Shown here: positions 44,254-56,738 of the stretch, one piece after another | How the letters are laid out: each line of letters starts with the position of its first letter | Position numbering within the stretch: position 1 is the stretch's first letter | From: Cyclaneusma minus | Taxonomy: Eukaryota; Ascomycota; Leotiomycetes; Marthamycetales; Marthamycetaceae | Direction: 5' to 3' | NCBI GenBank assembly: GCA_037179335.1 | Contig: JAKZHN010000028.1 | Span: forward strand, 396,454 to 460,453 | DNA: 64,000 bases | Notes under the pieces: generated by a model | Databases searched by the model: none | What the model was told of the DNA's origin: nothing | Seen by the model: only the letters and a program-made list of their open reading frames with translations | Position numbers and translations under genes: made by a program

Positions 44254-47055
44254 ATGCCACCTCCAGCAAAACGGCACCGGCGGAATGTCGTGGTCTCGTC
44301 TTCACCCGAGCTCTCCGAACACGACGAACATGAAGACATCCAGAGCGACTACGACGAAGTTCCTGTACGAACCACTCGTGCATCCTCGTCTATCACTGCT
44401 GCCAACTCCGGCGCTTCGGCTCTGACACGCAATAAAACCACCAATTCCACACGAGCTCCTCCGAGACCTCTCCCACGAGCCAAGACTGCCAATCATCCCC
44501 ACAATGCTGCTCCCATCTACTTGCCCAACCCAAGTCGAACCATCAAGAGTGTCAGTACCAGTCCTGAGAAAGTGAAAGGGAACAGGAAAGCGAATGTGAA
44601 AGATGCGGGCGCCAAGGCGAAAAGCAATGCGGATATATCTTCCATGTTTGCTGTACAGGCGGAGAGACAACGAAGTGGTATTGCAAATGCGCCAACCTTG
44701 CAATCGCAACCGCTGAGAACCAACTCGAGACCTGGTAGTCAGCAGACTGAGGATGTAGAAGATATAAGTTCAGATGATGATATTGGTGAACGCAAAGCGC
44801 AGAAAGCTAGCATTGTGGGCTTGATGGCAAAAAAGAGGACGAGAGACTTCGCCGCTACTCAGCCTGCAGGCAGTGGCGAGCCTAGGAGCTCGAGCCAGCA
44901 GTTCATGAAGAAAGCTGCACCTATACCAGAGAAGAAAATTGAAGAGGACCTGAGACCTTGGGCCGAGAGATTTGGTCCTACGAACTTGGAGGAATTGGCA
45001 GTCCACAAGAAGAAAGTGTCCGATGTTCGTACGTGGCTAGAAGCTGTCCGGGGCGGTCATGTCAGGGAACGATTGCTTGTGCTCAAAGGTGCCTCCGGGA
45101 CTGCAAAGACGACGACATTGAAATTATTGGCCGAATCAATGGGCTGCGAGGTTTTGGAATGGCACAATCCGGTTGGGTCCATGGTTTCTTCAGACGGCTT
45201 TGTGTCAATGTCTGCTCAGTTCGAGGAATTCATCGGTAGGGGAGACAAGTTCAGCCAGCTGGACCTTTTTTCCGAGCAGTCGGAGGCGCCGAAACCGGAA
45301 CCAAAACCTCTGGATCGACGGAAGAATATCATACTAATAGAAGAGTTTCCGAATACCTTCACGCGATCGTCTACTGCTTTACAAACCTTCCGATCCACCA
45401 TCATGCAGTACCTTACCACTAATACTCCCTCTTTCTCGATGCTACACTCTAGTAACAAATCAAAAGAACCCATCACGCCTGTGGTCATGGTCATTTCAGA
45501 GACACTTCTTACTACCACCTCTGCTTCGGCGGACAGTTTCACCGCCCATCGTCTCCTGGGCGCTGAAATTCTCCAACACCCTGGTGTCAAAATGATCGAA
45601 TTCAATCCGATCGCACCAACATTCTTAGCCAAAGCCCTTGAGCTTGTGGTCCAGAAAGAGTCACGAAAGTCCGGCCGACGAAAAACCCCTGGTCCTCTAG
45701 TTCTGAAGCGACTTGGGGAGGTTGGCGACATCAGGAGTGCTATTGCATCTCTAGAATTCCTGTGTGTCAGGGGTGATGTTGATGGTGATTGGGGAAGCAA
45801 AGTAACCTTCACGAAGCCGAAGCGAGGTGCCCAGTCAGCCGTTGCAATGACGAAAATGGAAGAGCAGAGCTTGGAACTCGTCACTCGACGTGAAGCAACT
45901 CTTGGAATCTTCCACGCGGTAGGTAAAGTGGTTTACAACAAGCGAGACGGCTCAACGGCGACCCCGGATGGGAATGTTGAAATTCTGCCCTCCTATCTTT
46001 CAGAATACTCTCGCCCGAAGAGATCAGAGGTGAAAGTTTCCGAGCTCATCGACGAGACTGGTACCGACACGCAGACTTTCGTCGCCGCTTTGCACGAGAA
46101 CTATCTACTCTCATGCGAAGCAAATCCAATAATAGGTTTGTCAAGTCTCGACCACGTCAACGACTGCATCGACTATCTCTCGGACAGCGACCTTCTGTGT
46201 CCCCCCTGGGATGGCTCTCTCAACTCTTCCGGCTTCGGCGGCGGCGTCGGAGGACGCGGCTCAGGAGGCGATGTTTTGCGCCAGGACGAGCTATGCTTCC
46301 AGCTCGCCGTCCGCGGTCTCCTTTTCTCTCTCCCATTCCCTGTGAAACGCATATCACCACATCCTGGGAGTAACGGCGCTGGCAATCATCAAGGCGGACG
46401 AGGAGATGCTCATAAAATGTTTTATCCGACGAGCATGAAGCTTTGGCGCTTGAAAGAGGAGACTGAAAGTACGCTCGACTTGTGCATGACCAGACTGCTC
46501 AGGGGCAGTAGTGCCATGACTGCCGCTGGGAACAAGCCAGCTGGAAATGCGAATCCGATGCCATTGGTGGGCGGCGCATCTGCGAAGACGGATTTGTTGC
46601 TGGAACGCTTGCCTTATATGAGCATGATGGCGCGTGCTCAGGCTCGCAGGCCTGCTGCTAATGCTGCCATGCTGAGTCCCGTGCCGCTGAAAGATCTCGT
46701 CCGGCTGACGTCTTTCTCTGGCTTTGGGCTCCCTTCGGATGATGCGGAAGCGGATGAGATGCCGGATGGAGAAGCTATTCAAGTTGCGGGGGAATGGGCT
46801 ACGGACAGGCCGGTGGAAGGTCGCAGTCCGAGGAAGAAGGAAAAGGTGATGAAGGGCGAGGGGATGGATAGCTTGGAGGCTGTCTTGCATAGGGAGGTAG
46901 ATGGGGAGGAACCGAAGCTTGTGCTGAGTGATGATGATGTTGAGGATTTTGAAGGCGATAGGGTACGGGCCGTGGTAGGTAGAAATGCGCGGCCGTCGAG
47001 GGGCACGATGGGTCCGCCGAGGCTGCCGGTCAGGGGAAAGAAATTTCGTCTTTGA
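44254..47055 (+). CDS. RAD17: Checkpoint clamp loader Rad17
   Basis: Large subunit of the Rad17-RFC complex that loads the 9-1-1 clamp at damaged DNA and starts checkpoint signalling (RAD24 in budding yeast). Single exon, 933 residues. A disordered basic/Ser-rich N terminus (about 1-230) precedes the clamp-loader core: LRPWAERFGPTNLEELAVHK, Walker A LKGASGTAKTTTLK near 277, Walker B IILIEEFPN near 359, then SASADSFTAHRLLG and IEFNPIAPTFLAKAL, and the helical lid GEVGDIRSAIASLEF. The core is split by a Gly-rich loop (SSGFGGGVGGRGSGGD near 660). The acidic C terminus (LVLSDDDVEDFEGD) and final basic RGKKFRL resemble other fungal Rad17 proteins. Confidence 0.93.
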   Translation: MPPPAKRHRRNVVVSSSPELSEHDEHEDIQSDYDEVPVRTTRASSSITAANSGASALTRNKTTNSTRAPPRPLPRAKTANHPHNAAPIYLPNPSRTIKSVSTSPEKVKGNRKANVKDAGAKAKSNADISSMFAVQAERQRSGIANAPTLQSQPLRTNSRPGSQQTEDVEDISSDDDIGERKAQKASIVGLMAKKRTRDFAATQPAGSGEPRSSSQQFMKKAAPIPEKKIEEDLRPWAERFGPTNLEELAVHKKKVSDVRTWLEAVRGGHVRERLLVLKGASGTAKTTTLKLLAESMGCEVLEWHNPVGSMVSSDGFVSMSAQFEEFIGRGDKFSQLDLFSEQSEAPKPEPKPLDRRKNIILIEEFPNTFTRSSTALQTFRSTIMQYLTTNTPSFSMLHSSNKSKEPITPVVMVISETLLTTTSASADSFTAHRLLGAEILQHPGVKMIEFNPIAPTFLAKALELVVQKESRKSGRRKTPGPLVLKRLGEVGDIRSAIASLEFLCVRGDVDGDWGSKVTFTKPKRGAQSAVAMTKMEEQSLELVTRREATLGIFHAVGKVVYNKRDGSTATPDGNVEILPSYLSEYSRPKRSEVKVSELIDETGTDTQTFVAALHENYLLSCEANPIIGLSSLDHVNDCIDYLSDSDLLCPPWDGSLNSSGFGGGVGGRGSGGDVLRQDELCFQLAVRGLLFSLPFPVKRISPHPGSNGAGNHQGGRGDAHKMFYPTSMKLWRLKEETESTLDLCMTRLLRGSSAMTAAGNKPAGNANPMPLVGGASAKTDLLLERLPYMSMMARAQARRPAANAAMLSPVPLKDLVRLTSFSGFGLPSDDAEADEMPDGEAIQVAGEWATDRPVEGRSPRKKEKVMKGEGMDSLEAVLHREVDGEEPKLVLSDDDVEDFEGDRVRAVVGRNARPSRGTMGPPRLPVRGKKFRL

Positions 47056-48216
47056 GGGATGAGGCTACGGCTGGAGAAAAAAGCGATTTCATGAACTTAT
47101 GTTTGGAGCTGAACGACCGGAACGGAATTTTGGGAGTGGTGTTATGGGATTCAGTGAGAGGCGCATCTGTTTTTGCTGGCGACAGTCAGGGAAGTAGATA
47201 TGGCTATAGTTGCTTTGAGTTGCTGATTGAGGCTAGTAGCTATTATCTGTGGCTAATTAAGATACAGTAAAATTCTGCTCAAGCTTTCTGATTTCACTTC
47301 TCCGCATCAAGAGTTATTATGCGGAACATTGAAAGGGGTTGCTTCGCTGCAGCGGCTTGATCTTGATTGATGTATTAAGCGAATGGTACGCAGTGTTAAA
47401 AGTCATCGGACGTATTAGCGCCATTCTGAAAAGGGTCCCAGCACTCGACTTCAATCGCACACACCGTGCTTTCAACACCACCACACTTTTGATTGTGGTG
47501 CAACTCCACAATCGACTTTTCAAGCCATTCTTGATACCAACTTGCAGCTTCGAAATCTCTCTGGTTATCGTCCTCTCCCTGCTCCATCCCAATGATCCGA
47601 ATCTCTATGCGACACACCGAAGAGCCTCGCGACAGCTGGCAGGCTGCCATGTGTCCTGGGGCGCAGTGTTACTGTTGGTGGCGGAGCTCGCAGCCGAGCC
47701 CAAACGCCCTGCCAGAGTGAGAGAGAGCGTAGGATCAAGCACAAACGGCCTGCCAAAGTGGAAGAGCTCCCAGAGTCGCAATCCCACCCGTGTCGAGGCG
47801 CACAAGTGTGTACCGTTGGCGAACCTGTCGCCAATGAATCTCACCGAAAACTCGGTTGGGTAAGCATGCATTCACCGAAAACCCAGAAATGGGAGTGCGA
47901 TGCAGCTCGGCGGCACCGCGCGAGCAGTCTGCGAGTCTGCGAACGCCCAACTCATGGCCAGGTGAGGAACGGCCCCCGAACGGGACGAGCTGATAAAAGT
48001 CGAGAGTGCCCCCAGCCTTGAGGTGAATTCCATTCTTGTCTCGTACTTCCTTAGTTTGAGGGTATATGCTTGCTTTCCTCCTGCCACATATATACTCAGT
48101 TGTCTTTTTTGCCTTAACTCTCTCTGCTTTTCGAGGACCTTCTGCAAATACAGCCTTGCTTTGCCCGATACCCCAGCTGAGGCACCGAGCGGCTGTGAGG
48201 CCAATCAGCTTGCGAA
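47056..48216. other. Intergenic
   Basis: About 1.16 kb. A 193-aa antisense open frame and smaller ones are present but lack any recognisable domain, so none is called. Confidence 0.5.
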
Positions 48217-50881
48217 ATGGACACTCCGGAATCTCGATGGTTTGCCAGTATTGAACCAGGCGACAACGAGACTCCACAATGGCTATGCGGGCCATGTATC
48301 GTGGTCGATGATACAAATTTGACGAATCGAAGTGCTGGCCTCCCTGCCCCTGGATCGCACAAGCGTCAGCGGACGACTCCAGACCCTACGACTCCCAGCC
48401 CGAAGACCTCCAAACGGACTCGAGGGACGGCATTCAGCAGTACTACCTCCCCAGCTTCACTCACGGACCGTAGCTTCGGGTCAGCAGACCCCGGAAATAT
48501 AGGAACTTTGTCAGCTTCCGGGTCAGACTTTGACATCTCTGAGTTCTTTGGTTCCCTATGCACATCAACTGAGAGCTCGCACGATCATGCATCCGCCGCC
48601 TGCCAGGGCTCAAACTTCATATATGGTCAACCTGCGAGCTTCTTTCCACTTTTTGGACAGTCAAATGTGTCACAAAGTAGCTGGGAGATTGTACCCCCTG
48701 TCGACGTATCAGCTGGTGATTCAACTCCGAGTGATACTTCGGAAGGCTTTCACATCCCTCGCCGACCGTCTGAACCAGATGGCAGGTCCATTGACCAGAA
48801 CATCGATTTGGATCTGGCGGGTGTAGGAGATTCCCGTAAGCACAATATATTGATCATTCTCGATCTTTGCTAACCTCGACAGTGCGAGGTGGGCCCGTAG
48901 GTCACAGACAACTGAGCCCAACAGAGGCCGTGGCAAGGTATCTATCACCATACCACAGGCCATGGAATTCACAGGCGGCAGAAAGACCTCTACTGCCTCC
49001 TGGACAAGCCATGCTCGTTGACTTCCCACCAACGCCAAACGATTTTTACTATCCCAATGCGTTCCCAGTCCCAAGAGACACCTCGCTGGAGCATGAACTG
49101 GATTTCACAACTGCCCTTGCGCAAACGACTGCCATTGCGTGTCACCGGGGTAATTCCAACCAAATTGGCAATCAGTGGCAAAATTTCACCGTGGGTGCAA
49201 TAGGGCCGCAGGTTGTTGATGGTAGCGGTCGAGGTCGGCGAAGCAAGCCATTGTCCAAAGAAAGGAACGAGAAGGCGAACGCCATCAGACAGATAGGCGC
49301 TTGTGCTTACTGCTGGATTCACAAAGTCTCGGTAAATTACACTAGTTGACATGTTCTGCAAATTGCTGACACTGGAATATAGTGTTCCAAAGGCATTGTA
49401 TGTGTGGCTTGCCAAAAGGCCCAACATAAGTCACCACTTCAGCCCAGCATTTGCTTCAGAGGCCCACTAATCGACCACGAAGGTCTATTCAGACCCGGTA
49501 AGCAACCTAGCAAACTTACAAATACAAATGGCTCCTAGACTTACTTGAGATAGGTTGGTTGGTATCCCATCTATCCGAAGGCGCGATTGTCAACATGGTC
49601 AACTACCATATTGGCTGGACCGGAAACAAGATATCCGTCGAAGTTACTTCGTCCCGAGGCTGCCCACCGATGAAGTTTGATGCTTATGAGTTTGTGCCAA
49701 CGGAGGAGCTTCAACACCATGTCCAACTACGCATGGAGAATGGAAGACAACAATTTGTGCAACGCATGGCTACACCGGTAGGGATGATGTCGACAGACAT
49801 GGAAGAGCTGAAAACGCTATGCCGTCCCCACGTGAAAGAACTAGCTCTACGCAGCGAATATGCAAGCCAAGCTGCCCTCTACCAGGGCAACACGCTTCCT
49901 TCGAAAGTCATCGGGGTAGTTTCTCGGTACTATAAACGAGGAAGCCTCAAGGTGGGCGAGGATACTTTCATAGCTCCGCTTCGATGCACAAAGGAGCTGA
50001 CTCATGACCAGGACCAACTTGTCGGAGAAGCATTGAGACTTCATGCAATGCAATACTTCATGAGCGTCATCATAACGTTCACAAAAGCCTCAGCCGAAGC
50101 GATTTCTGGGCAGCTTCACGCCCCCCTGACCATGATACCGCCACGCGAGTACCGTCACCCTTCATCTCGCCTCATAAATCGCCAACTGAAAACCGCCATG
50201 TCTCAGCTCATGGAGGAGACGACGCGCAACGTGCTCGAAGAATTTGAGAAGAAGATCCGGGATCGGCATAGTTCTGGGGACCGGTACAATTCCGACTGGC
50301 CGTCCTGTTTCTGCGCCTTCCTCGTGCTTAGCCTGTGTATTGAGAATTTTCAGATTGCTGCCGACGGCTTTGTTTGCAACGACCTTGCAACTGCGCTGGA
50401 ATTGGGTCAGCCGGCTGATGTACCTCGTGCGGAGAGCCTGAGGGTGGTCAGGGAGATGGACGAGAGGCTGTTTACGCAGAGTATGGAGCTCTTTAACGGG
50501 GTGTTCAAGAGCAGGCGCAAGCGTGGGTTTAACCCCGTTCGCGATATTGATGTTGTGACGAAAAACGAAAAGTGGAGCGTTGCTGCAAAACAAATGGTGG
50601 GAGAGGTGCGGGATCTCCTTAGGGAACACCGTGAGTTTCCTCCTCGAGCGCTGACATTTCGACCTTTTGCTGATATACCATGGCATTTAGATGATGACAT
50701 GAAAAAAAGAAGCCAGGAGCCCTTTTTTGCCGAGATGGGAGATTTGGGCAAGGCGAAGGACAATTCCTCGAATGTGGATATGAGAAGTGCAGCGGCTCGT
50801 CAATTGAGAGCCGATCACCTGGAGTTTGCTAGCAGGAATCCGGGGCGGCTGGTGTCGAAGTTCTTATCGTCGCTTCTATGA
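48217..50881 (+). CDS. Zn2Cys6-type transcription factor (cluster in the middle of the protein)
   Basis: Exons 48217-48835, 48883-49331, 49383-49497 and 49554-50881 join in frame to 836 residues. The zinc cluster is internal, not N-terminal: Cys347, 350, 357, 363, 366 and 380, preceded by a basic stretch (GRGRRSKPLSKERNEKANAI) and GACAYC. The cluster is split by an intron between the second and third cysteines, just before Cys357. The first 340 residues are Ser/Thr/Pro-rich and look disordered. The C-terminal 440 residues are helical and resemble the uncharacterised regulatory regions of this fungal subfamily; a long Cys-free variant of the last spacer (13 residues) is also typical there. Targets unknown. 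The first exon's ATG at 48217 is supported by continuous frame. Confidence 0.83.
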
Positions 50882-53852
50882 GCTAGGTATTTAGCCTAGA
50901 TCTTTCTGGGTATTGTGTCTTTCTTTCTTTCTTTCTCTTTGTTTCTTTGTATAGGGGTCTTGATGGATTGGTGCTTTTCTGGTGACTTGAGCGGTTGGAA
51001 TAATAGGGTCATGATCCATATATGAGTAATGAAGATACGTTTCTGGTCGAAGGGAGAGACTGTCTCCTTCCCATGGTTCCCAACACCAGCTTTGGACAAC
51101 AGACGGGAGGCAATCAGCCCATCTGTCGTGGAGAAGAGAATCTGATGCTAAAGCCGCCATGATTCACAAGCCAGCCTTGTCCTGGATACTAAGAACCTAG
51201 ACGCATCGATAATTCTAGTATTCAGAATGCGTAGGCCACCGCTACCCACCTAGATAAGGAGTAACTACCAGGACGGAGCCGATGGTGATCGAAGAGACTG
51301 CATAGTGCCTGATTACCTTAGATATTCACTAGTCTCCAGAACGGCACAGGATAAGCAGGGGCAACTGTCCACTACCTCACACCCCTTTCCAAACAAGTTC
51401 CAACCTCCGAAAGAACCACAGTCGCGCAGAACTTCTGGCCCACATACCCCTCCCTATCTTACCCGATTACTCTATCGGCGTGTAGCTCTCATATATCATC
51501 CTTGCCAATATGTGCCGTAGAAAAAATCCCGTCTTTCCTGTGTTGCACCCCACCCGCTGCAGTCGCGCGCTTGCGGATTCCCGCCCCTGGCCAGTGCAAC
51601 TTACGCCCACCTGTCATAGCTTGAAGGCGCACGAGGCGCTGCGAGAACACGGAGGATGGCGCTCTGCAGCTGCCAGCCGCAGCACGCCAACCACCTCCTG
51701 ACCTGTGCTTGGAAGGGGATGCGGCACGAAAAGCTTGTTGTTTCAATGTCTGCTACGTTGCTTTGCATAGTAGTAATTCCCTTGAATAGAAACAGAATTT
51801 AGAGACGGGGAGAAAGCTTGGAATTCGCTTGGGCAATGAGGTCTTAGTGGACTGAAGACTCGGAGTGCGACTGCGTGGACGGGAGCGGAAGACTTGTCGG
51901 GCTGAACCTGGATCGTTTCGACAGGTGTCATCGCAGGCTGAGAATTTGAAAGCCAGCTGTGAGTACCTATGTACATGGAAAGAAAAAGCCTTGCCATGTT
52001 ACATGTTCGTTGGTATGCCCAAGCATGATTCAAAGGAGCAGCCTGACGAACCACACTATGGTAGGAAGTGGACGTGGACAGCGGCGGCCAAAAAATCTGA
52101 TGTTTCGAGAGATTTCCTCTGTTCGGCGCCACGCCGTGTGACCTCGAGCTTGATGTGGCAGCTGTCGGGTATCCATGGTTGGTTCAGATGGTATCATGGA
52201 GCCGAGGGAGCGCCCCCGGATGGTGCGGAGGGCTGAATCCTTCCTCTCCTGCGTTCGTTCCACGGACTGTGGTAGGGTGTGAGGGATCTCTCTTCTTGCT
52301 GTTCCTGCATGGTGGGGTTGGTCAAATGTGCGGAATGTCAAGTCCATTGGAGGTCTGCCTCGTTTCGACATGCCGCCTCCTCTTGAGTTTCAACCAACAA
52401 ATCCTTGTTATTTTCTAGGACTGTTTTTGGAGCTGTTTTCATGTGATATTGATAGTTTCGTAGATGGATCATACCAATCCTCGAGAGGCGTGAGATATGG
52501 AACAATGGCGAAGTCGGGCTGACCGATGTTGGGTAGTACCTTCGAAGCAGCCACGGAGTCCCCATCGGTAATTTCTTGAGCGACACAACTGTCTACGAGA
52601 CCAGGGAGTCGAGTCTCCGGGCAAACACCGACATGCCTCAAAGAAAATCTCCTGCCCCCTCCTGATTGGGACAGAAAGATCTGCTGGAGGCGGCATCTTG
52701 AAACGAGCGTTGGCGCTTTGGTGCCGAATTGTGGCTTGCAGTTGGGCTGCGAGACGCGCCGAAAAGAAAGCCTGCCTCTCGTTCCTGGAATGGAGGCGCC
52801 TTTCTTGTGATTGAGCACGGAGAAACAGCCTTCGAGGTTTCTGCGGGATGTCTTGCCCTCGAATATGCCAATGCCATGCTGTTGGAAAGAAAGTTTTAGA
52901 GCCACGAGGTGCGAAAGCTTGGGGATGGTGCCATGGTGGTCCTCGGTGCGAGCCGAAAGCTTGCGGGTTTAGGCTACCTATCTCCGATGTCCTTCCCCTC
53001 GAACACTGCTGAAGTTGAAGCAGAATTGTGTTGCAATTTTACATCAACTTGAAAATCTTAAAAACTAGGCCTTCTTGAATTTGTGATCGAGTACTCATCC
53101 GCGTTAATATTCAAGCTTAAAAGTGTAGCCCGGCCATATCAGGGCTCCGAGAGGCTTGACCAGATGTTTCGCCTCGACATCCCTGGCGACAATCGCTACG
53201 CCTTCGACCCCTGACCAATTTTGCATCCCGTCTGTGCCTAGAAACATCTTCACCTCTGGCCCAGTAGCCTCACACCTCATTCTTCCGAGCCGTGTAACTG
53301 GCCGGCAAGATCCAGATCTTGCTATTGGCAGCGATATGCGATAGGTAAACGGATTTGGCTTTCTCATGCACGCCATCAGCGTGGCGCTTCTGTGGTTGTC
53401 GGCACTGTGGCACACCACCATGGGGAAAGATTTATATCCTGTGAATCACTCTCCCCACTTAAACATGATTCACCACCTCACCCTTTGCTTGCTGTAGTGT
53501 TGTTGTTGTTGTGCTGTTGTCATTCTTTCGCTGTCTTGCTCGCGTTAACAAGAGTCTGGACTCTTTGCTTTGATTCACCTTCGTCCGGACCATTTGGTCA
53601 CCGTCGACGTCTCGCCTCCGCCGACCTCGCCCTCTTCGACTACAAAAACACGTAGTTCTCGCTCCTTAAGTCCACTTTCATTCAGCGACACTTCCTTCGA
53701 TTCAATCGATCCCGGTTGATCTACACTCCTTCGCCCACTGTCCTTACTCGACAATCGTCGGCCACATTCTTTCAAGCCTTTCCGAGTGCTACCTAGAAAA
53801 CACCCTCTACTTGCTCTGTTCAGCAAGCCTGAACACCATCAATCCGCGCGCA
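50882..53852. other. Long intergenic region, no supported gene
   Basis: Almost 3 kb. Many short open frames occur on both strands but none shows domain similarity, consistent splicing or a good start. A CTTT-rich tract lies at the left end (50917-50949), and the right 400 bases are pyrimidine-rich and probably the promoter and leader of the DUF1996 gene. A lineage-specific gene or long non-coding RNA cannot be excluded. Confidence 0.5.
50917..50949. repeat. CTTT microsatellite
   Basis: Short array of (CTTT)n with minor interruptions just after the stop of the Zn2Cys6 gene. Confidence 0.85.
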
Positions 53853-55622
53853 ATGGCTTCTTTCAGCGTTCAAGCGCTGCTGGCCATCTCTGCCTTCGTT
53901 ACTCCCTCTCTTGCCTTCTGGCGTCTGCCCTGCAGCAACCCCGTCGTCGTCGAGCGCGCCGATCCGATCATCAATCCTGGCGCCGTGTCTGGCCATGTCC
54001 ACACCATCATGGGAGGCAACGGCTTTGGCTTCTCCATGGACTACAACGACACGCAGGAGTCAACCTGTTCGACCTGTATGGTCAACAAGGACTTCAGCAA
54101 CTACTGGGTCCCCACTCTCTACTACAAAGCTCAGAATGGAAGCTTCATCAGTGTCAGCCAGACTGGTGGAGCCACCGTCTACTACCTCCAGCGTTCCGAC
54201 GAGAAAGACCCCGAGTACGACCAAGGTCTTCTCGCTTTCCCTGAAGGCTTCCGCATGGTTGCCGGCAACCCCACCGTTCGCAACGACACTGGAACAATCG
54301 AGTCACAAGCTATTTCCTTCGCATGTCTTCGCGACGAACCCATGGCAGAGACCCACCACTTGCCCAACGTCACATGTCCTAACGGCCTCCGAGCCCAGGT
54401 CTTCTTCCCATCATGCTGGAACGGCAAGGATCTCGACAGTCCCGACCACAAGTCGCACATGAGCTATCCTTCGATCTACAACGCAGGCTACTGCCCACCC
54501 GAGTTCCCCAAGCGTTTTATCTCCATCTTCTACGAGGTCATGTGGAACGTCGATGCCTTCAGTGATATGTGGTACGACGGTGTTGACCAGCCTTTCGTGT
54601 TCTCGATGGGTGATGACACTGGATACGGATACCACGGCGACTTCGTCAATGGCTGGGATGTGGACTTCCTACAAGACGCAGTTACTAATTGCAACGACGA
54701 CTCTGGTGACATCACGAAGTGCTCCACGTTCTCCCAAAACTTCTACACCGACATTGAAACGAACGGCTGTGCCATTCCAGTTTCCGTTGACGAACAGACC
54801 CAAGGAACTCTCGAGGCATTGCCCGGCTGCAACCCCATCCAACACGGTCCCGCGCCAGCGGTGAGCCAGCAATGCCCTGATGTCGTGAGCACCATTGGGC
54901 AGCCTGAGTACAACTACGTTGACCTCACAGCCTCCAAGGGTTGGGAATACCTGGGCTGCGGTTTCGACTTTGCCGGACAATCCCGCACTCTGACCGGATC
55001 CGAGCAGGACTCGAACAACATGACCGTCGAGACCTGTGTTGATTACTGCTCCTCCAAAGGCTACAGTATTGCCGGTCTCGAATACAAAACCCAATGCTTC
55101 TGCGGTAATTCTTTCGACCCTAGCCGAGCTCCTGCCGATGGCTTCTATGGCAGCTGCAACATGCCATGTTCTGGAGATGCTTCTGAGACCTGCGGAGGCT
55201 ATGCGGTGATTTCGTTGTACCAGAAGTGTAACGACACTTGCCAGAACATCCAATACGTCTTCAACAACGGCACCGGTTCTTCTGGAGCTACATCTTCTGC
55301 TGCCCCGGCTTCTTCTTCAACGGCCGCCTCTTCGAAGAGCTCGGTTGTTTTGTCTTCTTCAGTTGCTCCATCGTCATCTGCAACACCATCGGCTTCTTCT
55401 TCTGCAGCGAAAACGACAGCAAGTCCATCTGCTAGCTCAAGCGGACTTCCGGCCAAGGCAGTCTCACACAGCGCCGACAACTGTGCCAGCGCCAGCGTCT
55501 CAACCGTCACTGTTGCCCTCAGCACCGTGACAGTCACCGCCACTACCAGCGATGTGCCCAGCGACGCAACTCCCGCCGTCTCAGCTCGCCGCGAGCATGT
55601 GCACGGCCGAGCTCACGTCTAA
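53853..55622 (+). CDS. Secreted DUF1996 protein with WSC carbohydrate-binding domain
   Basis: Single exon, 589 residues. Signal peptide MASFSVQALLAISAFVTPSLA precedes FWRLPCSNPVVVERADPI, the start of the DUF1996 domain (about 22-290), which keeps the family hallmarks VSGHVHTIMGGNGF, NYWVPTLYY and the Asp/His/Trp-rich stretch around DDTGYGYHGDFVNGWD. A single WSC domain follows (about 360-460) with its eight-cysteine pattern (YLGCGFD, TVETCVDYC, QCFCGNSF, MPCSGDASETCGG). The last 120 residues are Ser/Ala/Thr-rich, likely heavily O-glycosylated. Such proteins are extracellular or wall-bound; DUF1996 has no agreed enzymatic role, while WSC binds wall glucans. Confidence 0.92.
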   Translation: MASFSVQALLAISAFVTPSLAFWRLPCSNPVVVERADPIINPGAVSGHVHTIMGGNGFGFSMDYNDTQESTCSTCMVNKDFSNYWVPTLYYKAQNGSFISVSQTGGATVYYLQRSDEKDPEYDQGLLAFPEGFRMVAGNPTVRNDTGTIESQAISFACLRDEPMAETHHLPNVTCPNGLRAQVFFPSCWNGKDLDSPDHKSHMSYPSIYNAGYCPPEFPKRFISIFYEVMWNVDAFSDMWYDGVDQPFVFSMGDDTGYGYHGDFVNGWDVDFLQDAVTNCNDDSGDITKCSTFSQNFYTDIETNGCAIPVSVDEQTQGTLEALPGCNPIQHGPAPAVSQQCPDVVSTIGQPEYNYVDLTASKGWEYLGCGFDFAGQSRTLTGSEQDSNNMTVETCVDYCSSKGYSIAGLEYKTQCFCGNSFDPSRAPADGFYGSCNMPCSGDASETCGGYAVISLYQKCNDTCQNIQYVFNNGTGSSGATSSAAPASSSTAASSKSSVVLSSSVAPSSSATPSASSSAAKTTASPSASSSGLPAKAVSHSADNCASASVSTVTVALSTVTVTATTSDVPSDATPAVSARREHVHGRAHV

Positions 55623-56738
55623 GTCCAGCTCTTAGTATCGCGCCCTGGCAGCTTTGATGACCTTAACGACTTTCCATTCGACCTGGACTTTGATCCCCTG
55701 TATATCAACCAGCCACTTGGCCCTTGCTTCACTTCGCTTCTTTGCTTCAACACGCTTGTCTGCTTCTTTGCATTCGGGAGGATAGATGTCGGAGCCTTGG
55801 TGGTTTTGGTCTCTTGCATGCTCATGGTCTGTTTTGCTGGCATTACCGCAGTGTGGGGTTTCTTGTTGGGCATAGAATAGGAAAAAGAGCAAGATGCATT
55901 GGTGTATTGAAGTACTTTACTCGAACGAGATCAATGAGACTACGTTCGTGTCCCAAGGAGCATAGAATTATGCAATTGCGATGCGTGACTTCTGTGTGAT
56001 TCGGTAGCTTGAATTGAAATTTCAATGTTGAGAGAGCCCAAAGTGGTGAGTACAAACTCGTATGCAGCAGATCATGGGAGACGTGCAGAATCTATATTTA
56101 GGCTCTGATATGATGATGGAGGGGGTATGTTGGAGGGGCACATATCTCGCACAGTCGCACTCGAGTAACTCGACAGATGATCGTCTGTCCTTCGATCCCC
56201 CGCCAGATAGTGGCGAAGTCATGAGGAACGTGCAGTAACTGGTAGTCTGATGGAGAATTCAATTCGGCTTTTTTTCTCTCTTATATGTTCTTTGAGGATT
56301 TGGAGAGTTGAGAAAGCAAAAGGCACGGGAACGACAACTCTAAAATGAGGTCTTTGCGCAAATCTCTAGCGCGGGACTTAGCGGCGGCAGACCCCGAATA
56401 TCGCTCTCTCAACAACGGGCACACGAGCGTTTATTACCGGCAACCAGGGACGAGAAACATCTCCTTTTCTGTGCAACGCCGATTCCCATAGCTACCGGAG
56501 CTCAGGTACCACATTGATACAAACTCAATCCGCCCGTACTCTACTCGCTATCCACGGTATCGAAATACACAACTCTTCCTTACCAGCTGCGCGTCCGCCA
56601 CGCGCCCGAGCTATACCAACAACTCCCAACGCGCAAAGTCGACATTGCTGCCACCCAACCGACGTGAGCTAGAAGCTGGCAGCTCGGACGCAGCGCACGC
56701 TGAGGGGATAGACGTCCTGCGATCAGGACCCGGCGGAG
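55623..56738. other. Intergenic, DUF1996 3' region and alpha-actinin promoter
   Basis: About 1.1 kb with no supported gene. Confidence 0.6.

Noticed and set aside
47396..47587. Short acidic minus-strand frame (about 63 aa from the ATG at 47587)
   Set aside because: Composition is protein-like, but it is too short and has no similarity or context.
47735..48316. 193-aa minus-strand frame overlapping the start of the second Zn2Cys6 gene
   Set aside because: No recognisable domain, overlaps a better-supported gene on the other strand.
53104..53421. 105-aa minus-strand frame upstream of the DUF1996 gene
   Set aside because: Starts at an ATG and reads smoothly, but no domain, no homologue recognised, and it lies in the probable promoter; could be an orphan gene.
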